A stretch of 64,000 bases of DNA from Strongylocentrotus purpuratus (GCF_000002235.5 NW_022145609.1:10333274-10397273); one strand, 5' to 3'; shown: positions 44,909 through 57,734, counted from the first letter of the stretch. Translations and numbers: made by a program. The notes: a model not told the origin generated them from the sequence alone.

Positions 44909-45519
44909 GCAAGTGTTATTTATTTCATTCATTACTACTTGGATACTGGCATTGATTCTAACTTTCCATTTCCAGGAGGTTTATAATTCAAAAAATAGAA
45001 TAAGGTTCATTATTCAAATTCAAGGTTCGTAATTATCCAAAGTTTCATGATTCTTAAATTGAAACTAGGGTACATTAACTCCGAAAATGATAAAGGGTGC
45101 GGTATTCCAAAGGTTTGTTGTCCCGCAAAAAAATAAGGCCTGCATCTAGGTTTATGTTATTTTCGGAATTATGAACATTGGGGATTATGAATCCTATCTA
45201 ATTTCGAAATCACAGTTTATGAACCCTATTTTATCTCCACAATTGCGAACCGTATTTCAATTTTTACCTTAGGAAAATACGTTATGTAACTCGGTTTTAT
45301 GCACGCGTTAATGACTAAATAAAAAAAGATTGCTGTGTCATATTATGTCAAGGTCTACGAGTTGAAAATTGCAGTATGGCCGAATGGCCTTTTCCCCTTT
45401 GAATTTGAAACATAAATCTGCCAAATATGTCAAGAAATCCAAGATTAGTAGGAGATATAATTTATGTGTGATACCTGATTATCATGATTTTACTAAAACT
45501 TATCCTAATAGCAAAATGC

Positions 45520-46450
45520 ACAACTGAAAACTCACTTATGGCGTTTGCGTACTAGAAAAGGCATTAAGCAGATCTACAATACATGACCAAAGTCTGAAAG
45601 TGGCGATTCACTTCTGTCTTTGACATTGGTTTACAAAAATAGCGAAATCTCCCGTTCCATATGCTCAATATTCTGTAAAGTCGCATTCACTGCTGGTATT
45701 TCGATTGCCAGCTAAGGACTTTTGTTTACAAAAAATTGGTTAAATTGGTTAGCTTTTTTATTATCAGGTGTTATGACTCTATTTTCTCTACTATACCTGA
45801 ATTTGTATCTACATTGGTCACTTTATTCATGACATTTCCATCACTCAACAACTCGATAGAGGCTTTATACATTTTACAACTATCTTTCTTGTTCATGTAG
45901 AAGAGGTTACTGTAATATTGTCTCTTTGCATTTCCGAGGACTGTAGTTAGAACATTTATGTATCTCTTGTATTCTTCCTCGGCTTTCTTCTGAAATTATG
46001 ACGTCTGTAGTTCAGAATACAATTTGAGCCTCATTTTGACCGATTTTAAACAGTCTCTAGTTATTCACGGTTTTCTCCTAGTGTTTTCCTCCCTTTTCTG
46101 ATTCTTCGGAGTTGATGCCATCATTGTTGTATGCTTGTAACAGATTTGCGTAAGGCGGTCGTAAAATACAGAGTAGGAATGATTACATATTGTACAACTA
46201 CTTACATTATTCCAATCATTTTTACCTAGATAGTCATGAAATTTATTAATATATAGATTTCCAAAGGTATGAGACTCAGGCTTTTTGAGGTTTGTTTTAC
46301 TAGCCTTCGTTTGATGTTCAAAGGCAACAAAGAAAGGAAAATGATCTGATATGTCAATTTGTATAACTCTAGCGTGAATAGAAAAAATTGTTATATTAAT
46401 GTATATACCAGCGTTTTCCCGCCTTCTTTTGTTTTCAGTCACGGAAGCCA
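45520..46450 (-). pseudogene. LINE ORF2 fragment, array unit 2
   Basis: Same blocks as in unit 1 with a few substitutions; the nuclease-linker frame lies at 46065-46493. Confidence 0.7.
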
Positions 46451-46556
46451 TTTCAGAAATAAAAAGTTTCTTGTCACCCAATCCCAAATTCATTACACTA
46501 TGTTACTTGTACATCACCCTGAAACTCGTCAAGTTCAATGTACATTATATACTTAC

Positions 46557-46617
46557 CTTCATATTTGTTTCTTTTAAAGCCACCCCAAATTACATCTTCA
46601 ATACTAAAAGAAGCCAT
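46557..46617 (-). CDS. Exon-like minus-strand ORF, array unit 2
   Basis: Same 61-base exon-like frame and GTAAGT donor as in unit 1 (ATG context AACATGG). If not spliced it reads on to about 40 codons, ending F-Q-G-D-V-Q-V-T. Confidence 0.3.
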
Positions 46618-46973
46618 GTTATAATTTACAAACTGAAAAATGATACATATTAATGTACGAGGACATCCAGCCGCCAATTATACATGAATATGAGGATTTC
46701 CTGGCATCTCGTTGTCCGGAAATATATCGTGTTTAGATTTCGCGAGCGATTAATTGAAGCAAACAGTAAAAACAAAAAAAAGTAATTTGAATGTAAAAGT
46801 TACATTACATTAGGTTACTTTGCTGTCAAATAGAATGATATACGGACACCTCGTTGCCAAATATGTAGCTATTCAGGCACTTTGCTGCCTGAAATCATCC
46901 CGTTTCTAAATAATGCGAGTGAGTAAAGCGAGCTAGGAAGAAATACCTGTTTTATTTTTAAATGCTCTTTCCT

Positions 46974-46980
46974 TATAAAA
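46974..46980 (+). promoter_or_regulatory. TATA-like box upstream of signal-peptide exon (unit 2)
   Basis: TATAAAA about 380 bases before the ATG, repeated at the matching place in the other units. A closer CATAAATAT lies about 100 bases before the ATG. Either could be used; no transcription start is known. Confidence 0.2.
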
Positions 46981-47361
46981 TCACCTAGACTAGCGGTTTG
47001 TAATATCGTGGGAACGTATAGTGTCCGATGCCTTACGAATACGAACACATTTGGGCCCACAGGTGCAGAGTAATTTATCGAATCCCATTTGCATCGTGTT
47101 GTATGTGAGCGGCGGGCTTGACACAAACAAAAATATTTCAAGGATCAAATCAATATTTGTTAACGGACCTGGAGGACACCTCTTTTTAATCGTAAGCAGA
47201 TGTATACATATGAGACAAAAGAAAAATCAAGGCACCGCCACTAGCTCATCCCTGATCATAAATATGCTTTTGTTTCATCATCACGTCTGGCATAAACTAA
47301 CGGCATTTTCCCATCAGGTGTTTGTTTGTTGAGGTACAGAACGGTTATCCTTATCTCCAAG

Positions 47362-47425
47362 ATGATTTCTTACCTGTGCATCCTTCTTTCGTGCTTCACG
47401 ATTAGCGTGGTCGCTCAAAGTAATG
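47362..47425 (+). CDS. Signal-peptide-like first exon, array unit 2
   Basis: Encodes MISYLCILLSCFTISVVA plus Q-S-N, with the same GC donor and phase as in unit 1. Confidence 0.5.
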
Positions 47426-48014
47426 GCAAGTGTTATTTATTTCATTCATTACTACTTGGATACTGGCATTGATTCTAACTTTCCATTTCCAGGAGGTTTA
47501 TAATTCAAAAATAGAATAAGGTTCATTATTCAAATTCAAGGTTCGTAATTATCCAAAGTTTCATGATTCTTAAATTGAAACTAGGGTACCGTACATTAAC
47601 TCCGAAAATGATAAAGGGTGCGGTATTCCAAAGGTTTGTTGTTCCGCAAAAAACATAGGCCTGCATCTAGGTTCATGTTATTTTCGGAATTATGAACATT
47701 CGGGATTATGAATCCTATCTAATTTCGAAATCACAGTCTATGAACCCTATTTTATCTCCACAATTGCGAACCGTATTTCAATTTTTACCTTATAACTCGG
47801 TTTTATGCACGCGTTAATGACTAAATAAAAAAGATTGCTATGTCATATTATGTCAAGGTCTACGAGTTGAAAATTGCGGTATGACCGAATGGCGTTTTCC
47901 CCTTTGAATTTGAAACATAAATCTGCCAAATATGTCAAGAAATCCAAGATTAGTAGAAAATATAATTTATGTGTCATACCTGATTATCATGATTTTACTA
48001 AAACTTATCCTAAT

Positions 48015-48624
48015 AGCAAAATGTACAACTGAGAACTCACTTATGGCGTTTGCGTACTAGAAAAGGCATTAAGCAGATCTACAATACATGACCAAAGTCT
48101 GAAAGTGGCGATTCACTTTTGTCTTTGACATTGGTTTACAAAAATAGCGAATTCTCCCGTTCCATATGCTCAATATTCTGTAAAGTCGCATTCACTGCTG
48201 GTATTTCGATTGCCAGCTTAGGACTTTTGTTTACAAAAAATTGGTTAAATTGGTTAGCTATTTTATTATGAGGTGTTATGACTCTATTTTCTCTACTATA
48301 CCTGAATTTGTATCTACATTGGTCACTCTATTCATGACATTTCCATCACTCAACAACTCGATAGAGGCTTTATACGTTTTACCAGTGGCGGATCCAGGGG
48401 GGGGGGGGGGCCCTGCCCCCCCCCCCCCCCTTGAGAAAAAAAATCATGTAAAATCACGTGATTTTTCCAATTTTGGGGTTGGGCCCCCCCCCCCCCCCTG
48501 GCGCTCAAGGGGGGGGGTGCAAATTGAAAAAATTTGAGGACCAAAAAAAAACCAAAAAAATTCGGCCGGCGGCGATTTTCAAATTTTTGGGAGCAAAAAA
48601 AAAAATTAAAAAATTGTGCTCTCT

Positions 48625-48662
<38 letters not shown>

Positions 48663-49340
48663 ACTGAGTGACTTTTCGACCAGCGCGATTTTCAAATTTT
48701 CCGGGAGCAAAAAAAAAAAAAAAGTTGGGCCCCCTCCCCTAAGAAATCCTGGATCCGCGCCTGCATTTTACAACTATCTTTCTCGTTCATGTAGAAGAGG
48801 TTACTGTAATATTGTCTCTTTGCATTTCCGAGGACTGTAGTTAGAACATTTATGTATCTCTTGTATTCTTCCTCGGCTTTCTGCTGAAATTATGGCGTCT
48901 GTAGTTCAGAATACAATTTGAGCTTCATTTTGACCGATTTTAAACAGTCTTTAGTTATTCACGGTTTTCTCCTAGTGTTTTCCCCCCTTTTCTGATTCTT
49001 CGGAGTTGATGCCATCATTGTTGTATGCTTGTAACAGATTTGCGTAAGGCGGTCGTCAAATACAGAGTAGGAATGATTACATATTGTAGAACTACTTACA
49101 TTATTCCAATCATTTTTACCTAGATAGTCATGAAATTTATTAATATATAGATTTCCAAAGGTACGAGACTCAGGCTTTTTGAGGTTTGTTTTACTAGCCT
49201 TCGTTTGATGTTCAAAGGCAACAAAGAAAGGAAAATGATCTGATATATCAATTTGTATAACTCTAGCGTGAATAGCAGAAATTGTTATATTAATGTATAT
49301 ACCAGCGTTTTCCCGCCTTCTTTTGTCTTCAGTCACGGCA
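48015..49340 (-). pseudogene. LINE ORF2 fragment, array unit 3, split by a MITE
   Basis: Same relic, interrupted at 48383-48763 by the hAT-type MITE. Confidence 0.7.
48383..48763. mobile_element. 381-bp hAT-type MITE in array unit 3, copy 2
   Basis: Ends CAGTGGCGGATCCAGG and CCTGGATCCGCGCCTG as in copy 1 at 35222. Flanks CGTTTTAC and CATTTTAC form an 8-base duplication with one mismatch. Unit 2 shows the empty site (TTTATACATTTTACAACT). Longer than copy 1 mainly by C-run length and an extra CAAATTTTTGGGAGC repeat. Confidence 0.9.
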
Positions 49341-49450
49341 GCCATTTCAGAAAAAAAAAGTTTCTTGTCACCCAATCCCAAATTCATTACACTATGTTAC
49401 TTGTATATTACCCTGAAACTCGTCAAGTCCAATGGACATTATATACTTAC

Positions 49451-49511
49451 CTTCATATTTGTTTCTTTTAAAGCCACCCCAAATTACATCTTCAATATTA
49501 AAAGAAGCCAT
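49451..49511 (-). CDS. Exon-like minus-strand ORF, array unit 3
   Basis: Same frame and donor as in unit 2; unspliced reading gives about 40 codons. Confidence 0.3.
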
Positions 49512-49734
49512 TTTATAATTTACAAACTGAAAAATGATACATAATTAATGTCCGAGGATTTCCAGCCGCCAATTATACATGAATATGACTATTGAGGATT
49601 TCCTGGCATCTCGTTGTCCGGAAATATATCGTGTTTCGATATTGCGAGCGATTAATTGAAGCAAACAGTTAACAAAAAATAATAATTTGTATGTAAAAGA
49701 AACATTACATCAGGTTACTTTGCTGTCAAATAGA

Positions 49735-50255
49735 ATGATATTAGGACATCTCGTTGCCAAATATGTAGCTATTCAGGCACTTTGCTGCCTGAAATCATCC
49801 TGTTTCTAAATGATTAGGACACCTCGTTGCCAAATATGTAGCTATTCAGGCACTTTGCTGCCTGAAATCATCCTGTTTCTAAATGATTAGGACATCTCGT
49901 TGCCAAATATGTAGCTATTCAAGCACTTTGCTGCCTGAAATCATCCTGTTTCTAAATGATTAGGACACCTCGTTGCCAAATATGTAGCTATTCAGGCACT
50001 TTGCTGCCTAAAATCATCCTGTTTCTAAATGATTAGGACACCTCGTTGCCAAATTTGTAGCTATTCAAGCACTTTGCTGCCTGAAATCATCCTGTTTCTA
50101 AATGATAAGGACATCTCGTTGCCAAATTTGTAGCTATTCAGGCACTTTGCTGCCTGAAATCATCCTGTTTCTAAATAATTAGGACATCTCTTTGCCAAAT
50201 TTGTAGCTATTCAGGCACTTTGCTGCCTGAAATCATCCTGTTTCTAAATAATGCG
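49735..50255 (+). repeat. 73-base tandem array, seven copies, only in unit 3
   Basis: Each copy has CTCGTTGCCAAATATGTAGC, CACTTTGCTGCCTGAAATCA and TGTTTCTAAATGATTAGGAC. Other units hold a single copy (for example 46850-46915), so the expansion is local and recent. Confidence 0.95.
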
Positions 50256-50315
50256 AGTGAGTAAAGCGAGCTAGGAAGAAATAGCTGTTTTAGTTGTAAA
50301 TGCTCTTTCCTTATA

Positions 50316-50343
50316 AAACCGCTAGTCTATAGACTAGCGGTTT
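50316..50343. repeat. 28-base perfect palindrome next to the TATA-like box
   Basis: AAACCGCTAGTCTA and its exact reverse complement meet without spacer. Other units have only the right half (CTAGACTAGCGGTTTG). Confidence 0.95.
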
Positions 50344-50705
50344 GTAATATCGTGGGAACGTATAGTGTCCGATGCCTTACGAATACGAACACATTTGGGC
50401 CCACAGGTGCAGAGTAATTTATCGAATCCCATTTGCATCGTGTTGTATGTGAGCGGCGGGCTTGACACAAACAAAAATATTTCAAGGATCAAATCAATAT
50501 TTGTTAACGGACCTGGAGGACACCTCTTTTTAATCATAAGCAGATGTCTACATATGAGACAAAAGAAAAATCAAGGCACCGCCACTAGCTCATCCCTGAT
50601 CATAAATATGCTTTTGTTTCATCATCACGTCTGGCATAAACTAACGGCATTTTCCCATCAGTTGTTTGTTTGTTGAGGTACAGAACGGTTATCCTTATCT
50701 CCAAG

Positions 50706-50769
50706 ATGATTTCTTACCTGTGCATCCTTCTTTCGTGCTTCACGATTAGCGTGGTCGTTCAAAGTAATG
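50706..50769 (+). CDS. Signal-peptide-like first exon, array unit 3
   Basis: As in unit 2, except the last alanine before Q-S-N is valine (GCT to GTT), which could weaken the cleavage site. Confidence 0.5.
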
Positions 50770-51676
50770 GCAAGTGTTATTTATTTCATTCATTACTACT
50801 TGGATACTGGCATTGATTCTAACTTTCCATTTCCAGGAGGTTTATAATTCAAAAAATAGAACAAGGTTCATTATTCAAATTCAAGGTTCGTAATTATCCA
50901 AAGTTTCATGATTCTTAAATTGAAACTAGGGTACATAACTCCGAAAATGATAAAGGGTGCGGTATTCCAAAGGTTTGTTGTCCCGCAAAAAAATAAGGCC
51001 TGCATCTAGGTTTATGTTATTTTCGGAATTATGAACATTCGGGATTATGAATCCTATCTAATTTCGAAATCACAGTTTATGAACCCTATTTTATCTCCAC
51101 AATTGCGAACCGTATTTCAGTTTTTACCTTAGGAAAATACGATATGTAACTAGGTTTTATGCACGCGTTAATGACTAAATAAAAAAAGATTGCTGTGTCA
51201 TATTATGTCAAGGTCTACGAGTTGAAAATTGTAGTATGGCCGAATGGCGTTTTCCCCCTTGAATTTGAAACATAAATCTGCCAAATATGTCAAGAGATCC
51301 AAGATTAGTAGAAGATATCATTTATGAGTGATACCTGATTATCATGATTTTACTACAACTTAAAGGGCCAAAGGATTTTTGCGATAATTGACGACAAATT
51401 TGTAATGGTAAAATATCTTTTTGTGTGTAAGTTGGTATGGTCAGTAGACGTGTATACGAAACCAAGTTTGCAGGAAAACGAGTTCTCTTTCAAATCATTC
51501 GTTCAAGTTTGATAAAGAAAAAAAATCTTTTAAACCATTAACCTATTAGCGGATACCTAACGCTTTTATTTCGTACTAAAGTAGGAACTTAGGAAGTAAA
51601 TATGAAACTGCTGAAACTATGACGTCTGTAGTTCATAATACAATTTGTGCTTCTTTTTGACCGATTTTAAACAATA

Positions 51677-52869
51677 ACTAGACCTGCAATCGTGGCACAA
51701 CGATATGCGTGCAATGACGGGCGATCTGGCACAAACGGTCGTCTATACTAACATAATTATAAACAGTATAATATGGTGTCTAAAATGCGATTAACTCACA
51801 ATTTTGTGTGTGAACATACGTCATACTTGGTATCATCCGAAAGGGCACTTCATTACGGTCAGTTTGACACCATTGTCATCTGCGCGCAATGTACTGCACG
51901 CATTTAACACGCTATTACGTAATGCATAGTAAATTCATCATTTTTAGCGAAAACTTTGCGCTGACGTCATTGAAATTTACCAAACTTGGCAGACAGTTGT
52001 CACGTATATTGATACATGTGTCTGCTAAGTTTCAATGCTGTAGGTATAATGATCGCAATTTTAGAGCAAGTTGAAGTTATTTCGCAATTTTCTTGAAAAT
52101 GGCAAATTTGGAGAGCAATTTTCTCAAATTTGGTCAAAGATAGGGTATATAATTTCGTATATGGCTTGAAAGGGGATATCTTCGGGTATCTAAATCCAAA
52201 AAAAGGTACGGGTCTGCCAAGCCATAATGGAGATACGGCCACAGAAAGAAAGCCAATTCCCAGAACTTTAGAGGGCGCTATTTATTTTGTGCATAGCCAT
52301 TGGAGCGTGAAATTTGGCATGGCTATGTGCAAATATGAGATAAAGATACTGCAAGATTTAAATCCAAAACGGAATTTATATGAGAAAGTTATGGCAGTTT
52401 TAGATTTGTTGGGGTCCACTTTTCAAGAATTTTAAAGATTTTTGACGGAGTCGGTTTTGGATTTGAATTTTGAGTACGAAGATGACATTTTGAAGGTCAG
52501 GTTATACGTCGCAGATGAAAGAAAATCTCTCAGACTATCTAAAGGAATTTGTTAGAAGTTTGTAGGATCTAGGATAGTGAAGATATGAAGGAAGAAAGAA
52601 AGGCCTAAAAATGGACCAGAAACGGACAAAATGGCGCCTGGATGGTTATGCATGAGTGATTTCGAAAATCAAAAAAATAGGTGACCTTGATGCTAGAGAC
52701 TATGCCTATGAAATTTGAACGGAAATGGGCATGAGGAAAGCACCTAACTAGGAATAACAAACACTATGTGCAAAACGAATGCGATTTTCTGCAAAGAAGA
52801 AAAAGAAGAAGAAAATTAATGGTGCAGAATGTGAACGAAAACAAGGCAATGACGATATTCGTCATTGCA
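51677..52869. mobile_element. ~1.2-kb insertion shared by units 4 and 5, copy in unit 4
   Basis: Starts ACTAGACCTGCAATCG after AAACAATA; ends GTCATTGCAA before TTAGTAATAC. Unit 6 has the uninterrupted site AAACAATAATTAGTAATAC. Interior frames up to about 100 codons show no recognised homology, and the sequence style (TCAAATTTGGTCAAAG, GGAGATACGGCC) is that of a non-coding dispersed repeat. Confidence 0.7.
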
Positions 52870-52874
52870 ATTAG

Positions 52875-53280
52875 TAATACACGATTACACGGTTTTCTAC
52901 CAATGCATTTCCCCCTTTCCTGGTTCTTCGAAGTTGATGCAATCATTGTTGCATGCGTGTAACAGATATGCGTAAAGCGGTCGTAAAACACAGACTAGGA
53001 ATGATTACATTTTGTACAACTATTTACATTATTCCAATCATTTTTACCTAGATAGTCATGAAATTTATTAATATATAGATTTCCAAAGGTACGAGATTCA
53101 AGCTTTTTGAGGTTTGTTTTACTAGCCTTCGTTTGATGTTCAAAGGCAACAAAGAAAGGAAAATGATCTGATATATCAATTTGTATAACTCTAGCGTGAA
53201 TAGAAGAAATTGTTATATTAATGTATATACCAGCGTTTTCCCGCCTTCTTTTGTCTTCAGTCACGGCAGCCTTTTCAGAA
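52875..53280 (-). pseudogene. LINE ORF2 fragment, array unit 4 (shortened)
   Basis: Only the nuclease end and first linker remain. A short piece of the next linker is at about 51617-51676, left of the 1.2-kb insertion. Confidence 0.65.
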
Positions 53281-53378
53281 ATAAAAAGTTTCTTGTCACC
53301 CAATCCCAAATTCATTACACTATGTTACTTGTACATCACCCTGAAACTCGTCAAGTCCAATGGACATTATATACTTAC

Positions 53379-53439
53379 CTTCATATTTGTTTCTTTTAAA
53401 GCCACCCCAAATTACATCTTCAATATTAAAAGAAGCCAT
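53379..53439 (-). CDS. Exon-like minus-strand ORF, array unit 4
   Basis: Same frame and donor as in unit 3. Confidence 0.3.
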
Positions 53440-54185
53440 TTTATAATTTACAAACTGAAAAATGATACATAATTAATGTACGAGAATATCCAGCCGCCAA
53501 TTATACATGAATATGAGGATTTCCTGGCATCTCGTTGTCCGGAAATATATCGTGTTTAGATTTCGCGAGCGATTAATTGAAGCAAACAGTAAAAACAAAA
53601 AAAAGTAATTTGTATGTAAAAGAAACATTACATCAGGTTACTTTGCTGTCAAATAGAATGATATACGGACACCTCGTTGCCAAATATGTAGCTATTCAAG
53701 CACTTTGCTGCCTGAAATCATCCTGTTTCTAAATAATGCGAGTGAGTAAAGCGAGCTAGGAAGAAGTACCTGTTTTATCTTTTAAATGCTCTTTCCTTAT
53801 AAAATCACATAGACTAGCGGTTTGTAATACCGTGGGAACGTATAGTGTCCGATGCCTTACGAATTCGAACACATTTGGGCCCACAGGTGCAGAGTAATTT
53901 ATCGAATCCCATTTGCATCGTGTAGTATGTGTGCGGCGGGCTTGACACAAACAAAAATATTTCAAGGATCAAATCAATATTTGTTAACGGACCTGGAGGA
54001 CACCTCTTTTTAATCGTAAGCAGATGTCTACATATGAGACAAAAGAAAAATCAAGGCACCGCCACTAGCTCATCCCTGATCATAAATATGCTTTTGTTTC
54101 ATCATCACGTCTGGCATAAACTAACGGCATTTTCCCATCAGTTGTTTGTTTGTTGAGGTACAGAACGGTTATCCTTATCTCCAAG

Positions 54186-54249
54186 ATGATTTCTTACCTG
54201 TGCATCCTTCTTTCGTGCTTCACGATTAGCGTGGTCGTTCAAAGTAATG
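54186..54249 (+). CDS. Signal-peptide-like first exon, array unit 4
   Basis: Same as unit 3, including the alanine-to-valine change, supporting a shared origin of units 3 and 4 here. Confidence 0.5.
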
Positions 54250-55160
54250 GCAAGTGTTATTTATTTCATTCATTACTACTTGGATACTGGCATTGATTCT
54301 AACTTTCCATTTCCAGGAGGTTTATAATTCAAAAAATAGAATAAGGTTCATTATTCAAATTCAAGGTTCGTAATTATCCAAAGTTTCATGATTCTTAAAT
54401 TGAAACTAGGGTACATAACTCCGAAAAATGATAAAGGGTGCGGTATTCCAAAGGTTTGTTGTCCCGCAAAAAAATAAGGGCTGCATCTAGGTTTATGTTA
54501 TTTTCGGAATTATGAACATTCGGGATTATGAATCCTATCTAATTTCGAAATCACAGTTTATGAACCCTATTTTATCTCCACAATTGCGAACCGTATTTCA
54601 GTTTTTACTTTAGGAAAATAAGATATGTAACTAGGTTTTATGCACGCGTTAATGACTAAATAAAAAAAAGATTGCTGTGTCATATTATGTCAAGGTCTAC
54701 GAGTTGAAAATTGTAGTATGGCCGAATGGCGTTTTCCCCCTTGAATTTGAAACATAAATCTGCCAAATATGTCAAGAGATCCAAGATTAGTAGAAGATAT
54801 CATTTATGAGTGATACCTGATTATCATGATTTGACTAAAACTTAAAGGGCCAAAGGATTTTTGCGATAATTGACGACAAATTTGTAATGGTAAAATATCT
54901 TTTTGTGTATAAGTTGGTATGGTCAGTAGACGTGTATACGAAACCAAGTTTGCAGGAAAAAACGAGTTCTCTTTCAAATCATTCGTTCAGGTTTGATAAA
55001 GAAAAAAAATCTTTTAAACCATTAACCTATTAGCGGATACTTAACGCTTTTATTTCGTACTAAAGTAGGAACTTAGGAAGTAAATATGAAACTGCTGAAA
55101 CTATGACGTCTGTAGTTCATAATACAATTTGTGCTTCTTTTTGACCGATTTTAAACAATA

Positions 55161-56353
55161 ACTAGACCTGCAATCGTGGCACAACGATATGCGTGCAATG
55201 ACGGGCGATCTGGCACAAACGGTCGTCTATACTAACATAATTATAAACAGTATAATATGGTGTCTAAAATGCGATTAACTCACAATTCTGTGTGTGAACA
55301 TACGTCATACTTGGTATCATCCGAAAGGGCACTTCATTACGGTCAGTTTGACACCATTGTCATCTGCGCGCAATGTACTGCACGCATTTAACACGCTATT
55401 ACGTAATGCATAGTAAATTCATCATTTTTAGCGAAAACTTTGCGCTGACGTCATTGAAATTTACCAAACTTGGCAGACAGTTGTCACGTATATTGATACA
55501 TGTGTCTGCTAAGTTTCAATGTTGTAGGTATAATGATCGCAATTTTAGAGCAAGTTGAAGTTATTTCGCAATTTTCTTGAAAATGGCGAATTTGGAGAGC
55601 AATTTTCTCAAATTTGGTCAAAGATAGGGTATATAATTTCGTATATGGCTGGAAAGGGGATATCTTCGGGTATCTAAATCCAAAAAAGGGTACGGGTCTG
55701 CCAAGCCATAATGGAGATACGGCCACAGAAAGAAAGCCAATTCCCAGAACTTTAGAGGGCGCTATTTATTTTGTGCATAACCATTGGAGCGTGAAATTTG
55801 GCATGGCTATGTGCAAATATGAGATAAAGATACTGCAAGATTTAAATACAAAACGGAATTTATATGAGAAAGTTATGGCAGTTTTAGATTTGTTGGGGTC
55901 CACTTTTCAAGAATTTTAAAGATTTTTGACGGAGTCGGTTTTGGATTTGAATTTTGAGTACGAAGATGACATTTTGAAGGTCAGGTTACACGTCGCAGAT
56001 GAAAGAAAATCTCTCAGACTATCTAAAGGAATTTGTTAGAAGTTTGTAGGATCTAGGATAGTGAAGATATGAAGGAAGAAAGAAAGGCCTAAAAATGGAC
56101 CAGAAACGGACAAAATGGCGCCTGGATGGTTATGCATGAGTGATTTCGAAAATCAAAAAAATAGGTGACCTTGATGCTAGAGACTATGGCTATGAAATTT
56201 AAACGGAAATGGACATGAGGAAAGCACCTAACTAGGAATAACAAACACTATGTGCAAAACGAATGCGATTTTCTGCAAAGAAGAAAAAGAAGAAGAATAT
56301 TAATGGTGCAGAATGTGAACGAAAACAAGGCAATGACGATATTCGTCATTGCA
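55161..56353. mobile_element. ~1.2-kb insertion, copy in unit 5
   Basis: Near-identical to 51677-52869; carried along by duplication of the whole unit. Confidence 0.7.
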
Positions 56354-56354
56354 A

Positions 56355-56765
56355 TTAGTAATACACGATTACACGGTTTTCTACCAATGCATTTCCCCCT
56401 TTCCTGGTTCTTCGAAGTTGATGCAATCATTGTTGCATGCGTGTAACAGATATGCGTAAAGCGGTCGTAAAACACAGAGTAGGAATGATTACATTTTGTA
56501 CAACTATTTACATTATTCCAATCATTTTTACCTAGATAGTCATGAAATTTATTAATATATAGATTTCCAAAGGTACGAGATTCAAGCTTTTTGAGGTTTG
56601 TTTTACTAGCCTTCGTTTGATGTTCAAAGGCAACAAAGAAAGGAAAATGATCTGATATATCAATTTGTATAACATTAGCGTGAATAGAAGAAATTGTTAT
56701 ATTAATGTATATACCAGCGTTTTCCCGCCTTCTTTTGTCTTCAGTCACGGCAGCCTTTTCAGAAA
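56355..56765 (-). pseudogene. LINE ORF2 fragment, array unit 5 (shortened)
   Basis: As in unit 4. The frame is open a little further because of its junction with the 1.2-kb insertion. Confidence 0.65.
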
Positions 56766-56862
56766 TAAAAAGTTTCTTGTCACCCAATCCCAAATTCATT
56801 ACACTATGTTACTTGTACATCACCCTGAAACTCGTCAAGTCCAATGGACATTATATACTTAC

Positions 56863-56923
56863 CTTCATATTTGTTTCTTTTAAAGCCACCCCAAATTACA
56901 TCTTCAATATTAAAAGAAGCCAT
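56863..56923 (-). CDS. Exon-like minus-strand ORF, array unit 5
   Basis: Same frame and donor as in unit 3. Confidence 0.3.
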
Positions 56924-57670
56924 TTTATAATTTACAAACTGAAAAATGATACATAATTAATGTACGAGGATATCCAGCCGCCAATTATACATGAATATGA
57001 GGATTTCCTGGCATCTCGTTGTCCGGAAATATATCGTGTTTAGATTTCGCGAGCGATTAATTAAAAACAGCAGTAAAAACAAAAAAAAGTAATTTGTATG
57101 TAAAAGAAACATTACATCAGGTTACTTTGCTGTCAAATAGAATGATATACGGACACCTCGTTGCCAAATATGTAGCTATTCAAGCACTTTGCTGCCTGAA
57201 ATCATCCTGTTTCTAAATAATGCGAGTGAGTAAAGCGAGCTAGGAAGAAATACCTATTTTATCTTTTAAATGCTCTTTCCTTATAAAATCACCTAGACTA
57301 GCGGTTTTGTAATATCGTGGGAACGTATAGTGTCCGATGCCTTACGAATACGAACACATTTGGGCCCACAGGTGCAGAGTAATTTATCGAATCCCATTTG
57401 CATCGTGTTGTATGTGAGCGGCGGGCTTGACACAAACAAAAATATTTCAAGGATCAAATCAATATTTGTTAACGGACCTGGAGGACACCTCTTTTTAATC
57501 GTAAGCAGATGTCTACATATGAGACAAAAGAAAAATCAAGGCACCGCCACTAGCTCATCCCTGATCATAAATATGCTTTTGTTTCATCATCACGTCTGGC
57601 ATAAACTAACGGCATTTTACCATCAGTTGTTTGTTTGTTGAGGTACAGAACGGTTATCCTTATCTTCAAG

Positions 57671-57734
57671 ATGATTTCTTACCTGTGCATCCTTCTTTCG
57701 TGCTTCACGATTAGCGTGGTCGCTCAAAGTAATG
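57671..57734 (+). CDS. Signal-peptide-like first exon, array unit 5
   Basis: As in unit 2 (alanine retained). It is the copy nearest the IgGFc exon, 5.7 kb upstream, and so the simplest candidate for its first exon. Confidence 0.55.

Noticed and set aside
44909..44975. A 67-base intron directly after the signal-peptide exon (GCAAGT to TTTCCAG)
   Set aside because: The acceptor-like site has a good pyrimidine tract and branch-like TTCTAAC, but the following text (GGAGGTTTATAA) stops after three codons and belongs to a dispersed GGTTCGTAATTC repeat also seen at 35060.
49735..50255. CRISPR-like array
   Set aside because: The 73-base units are directly adjacent without unique spacers, and the genome is animal.
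52130..52435. 101-codon frame in the 1.2-kb insertion (also 55614-55919) as a transposase or host gene
   Set aside because: No catalytic motif; the sequence resembles non-coding dispersed repeats, and the two copies come from one unit duplication.
44504..57641. A ~103-codon frame (MSDALRIRTHLGPQV...) repeated in the array units as a possible protein gene
   Set aside because: It lies upstream of the signal-peptide exon, has no recognised homology, and in unit 4 is broken by a TAG in the middle. Its persistence is explained by recent duplication of the whole unit.
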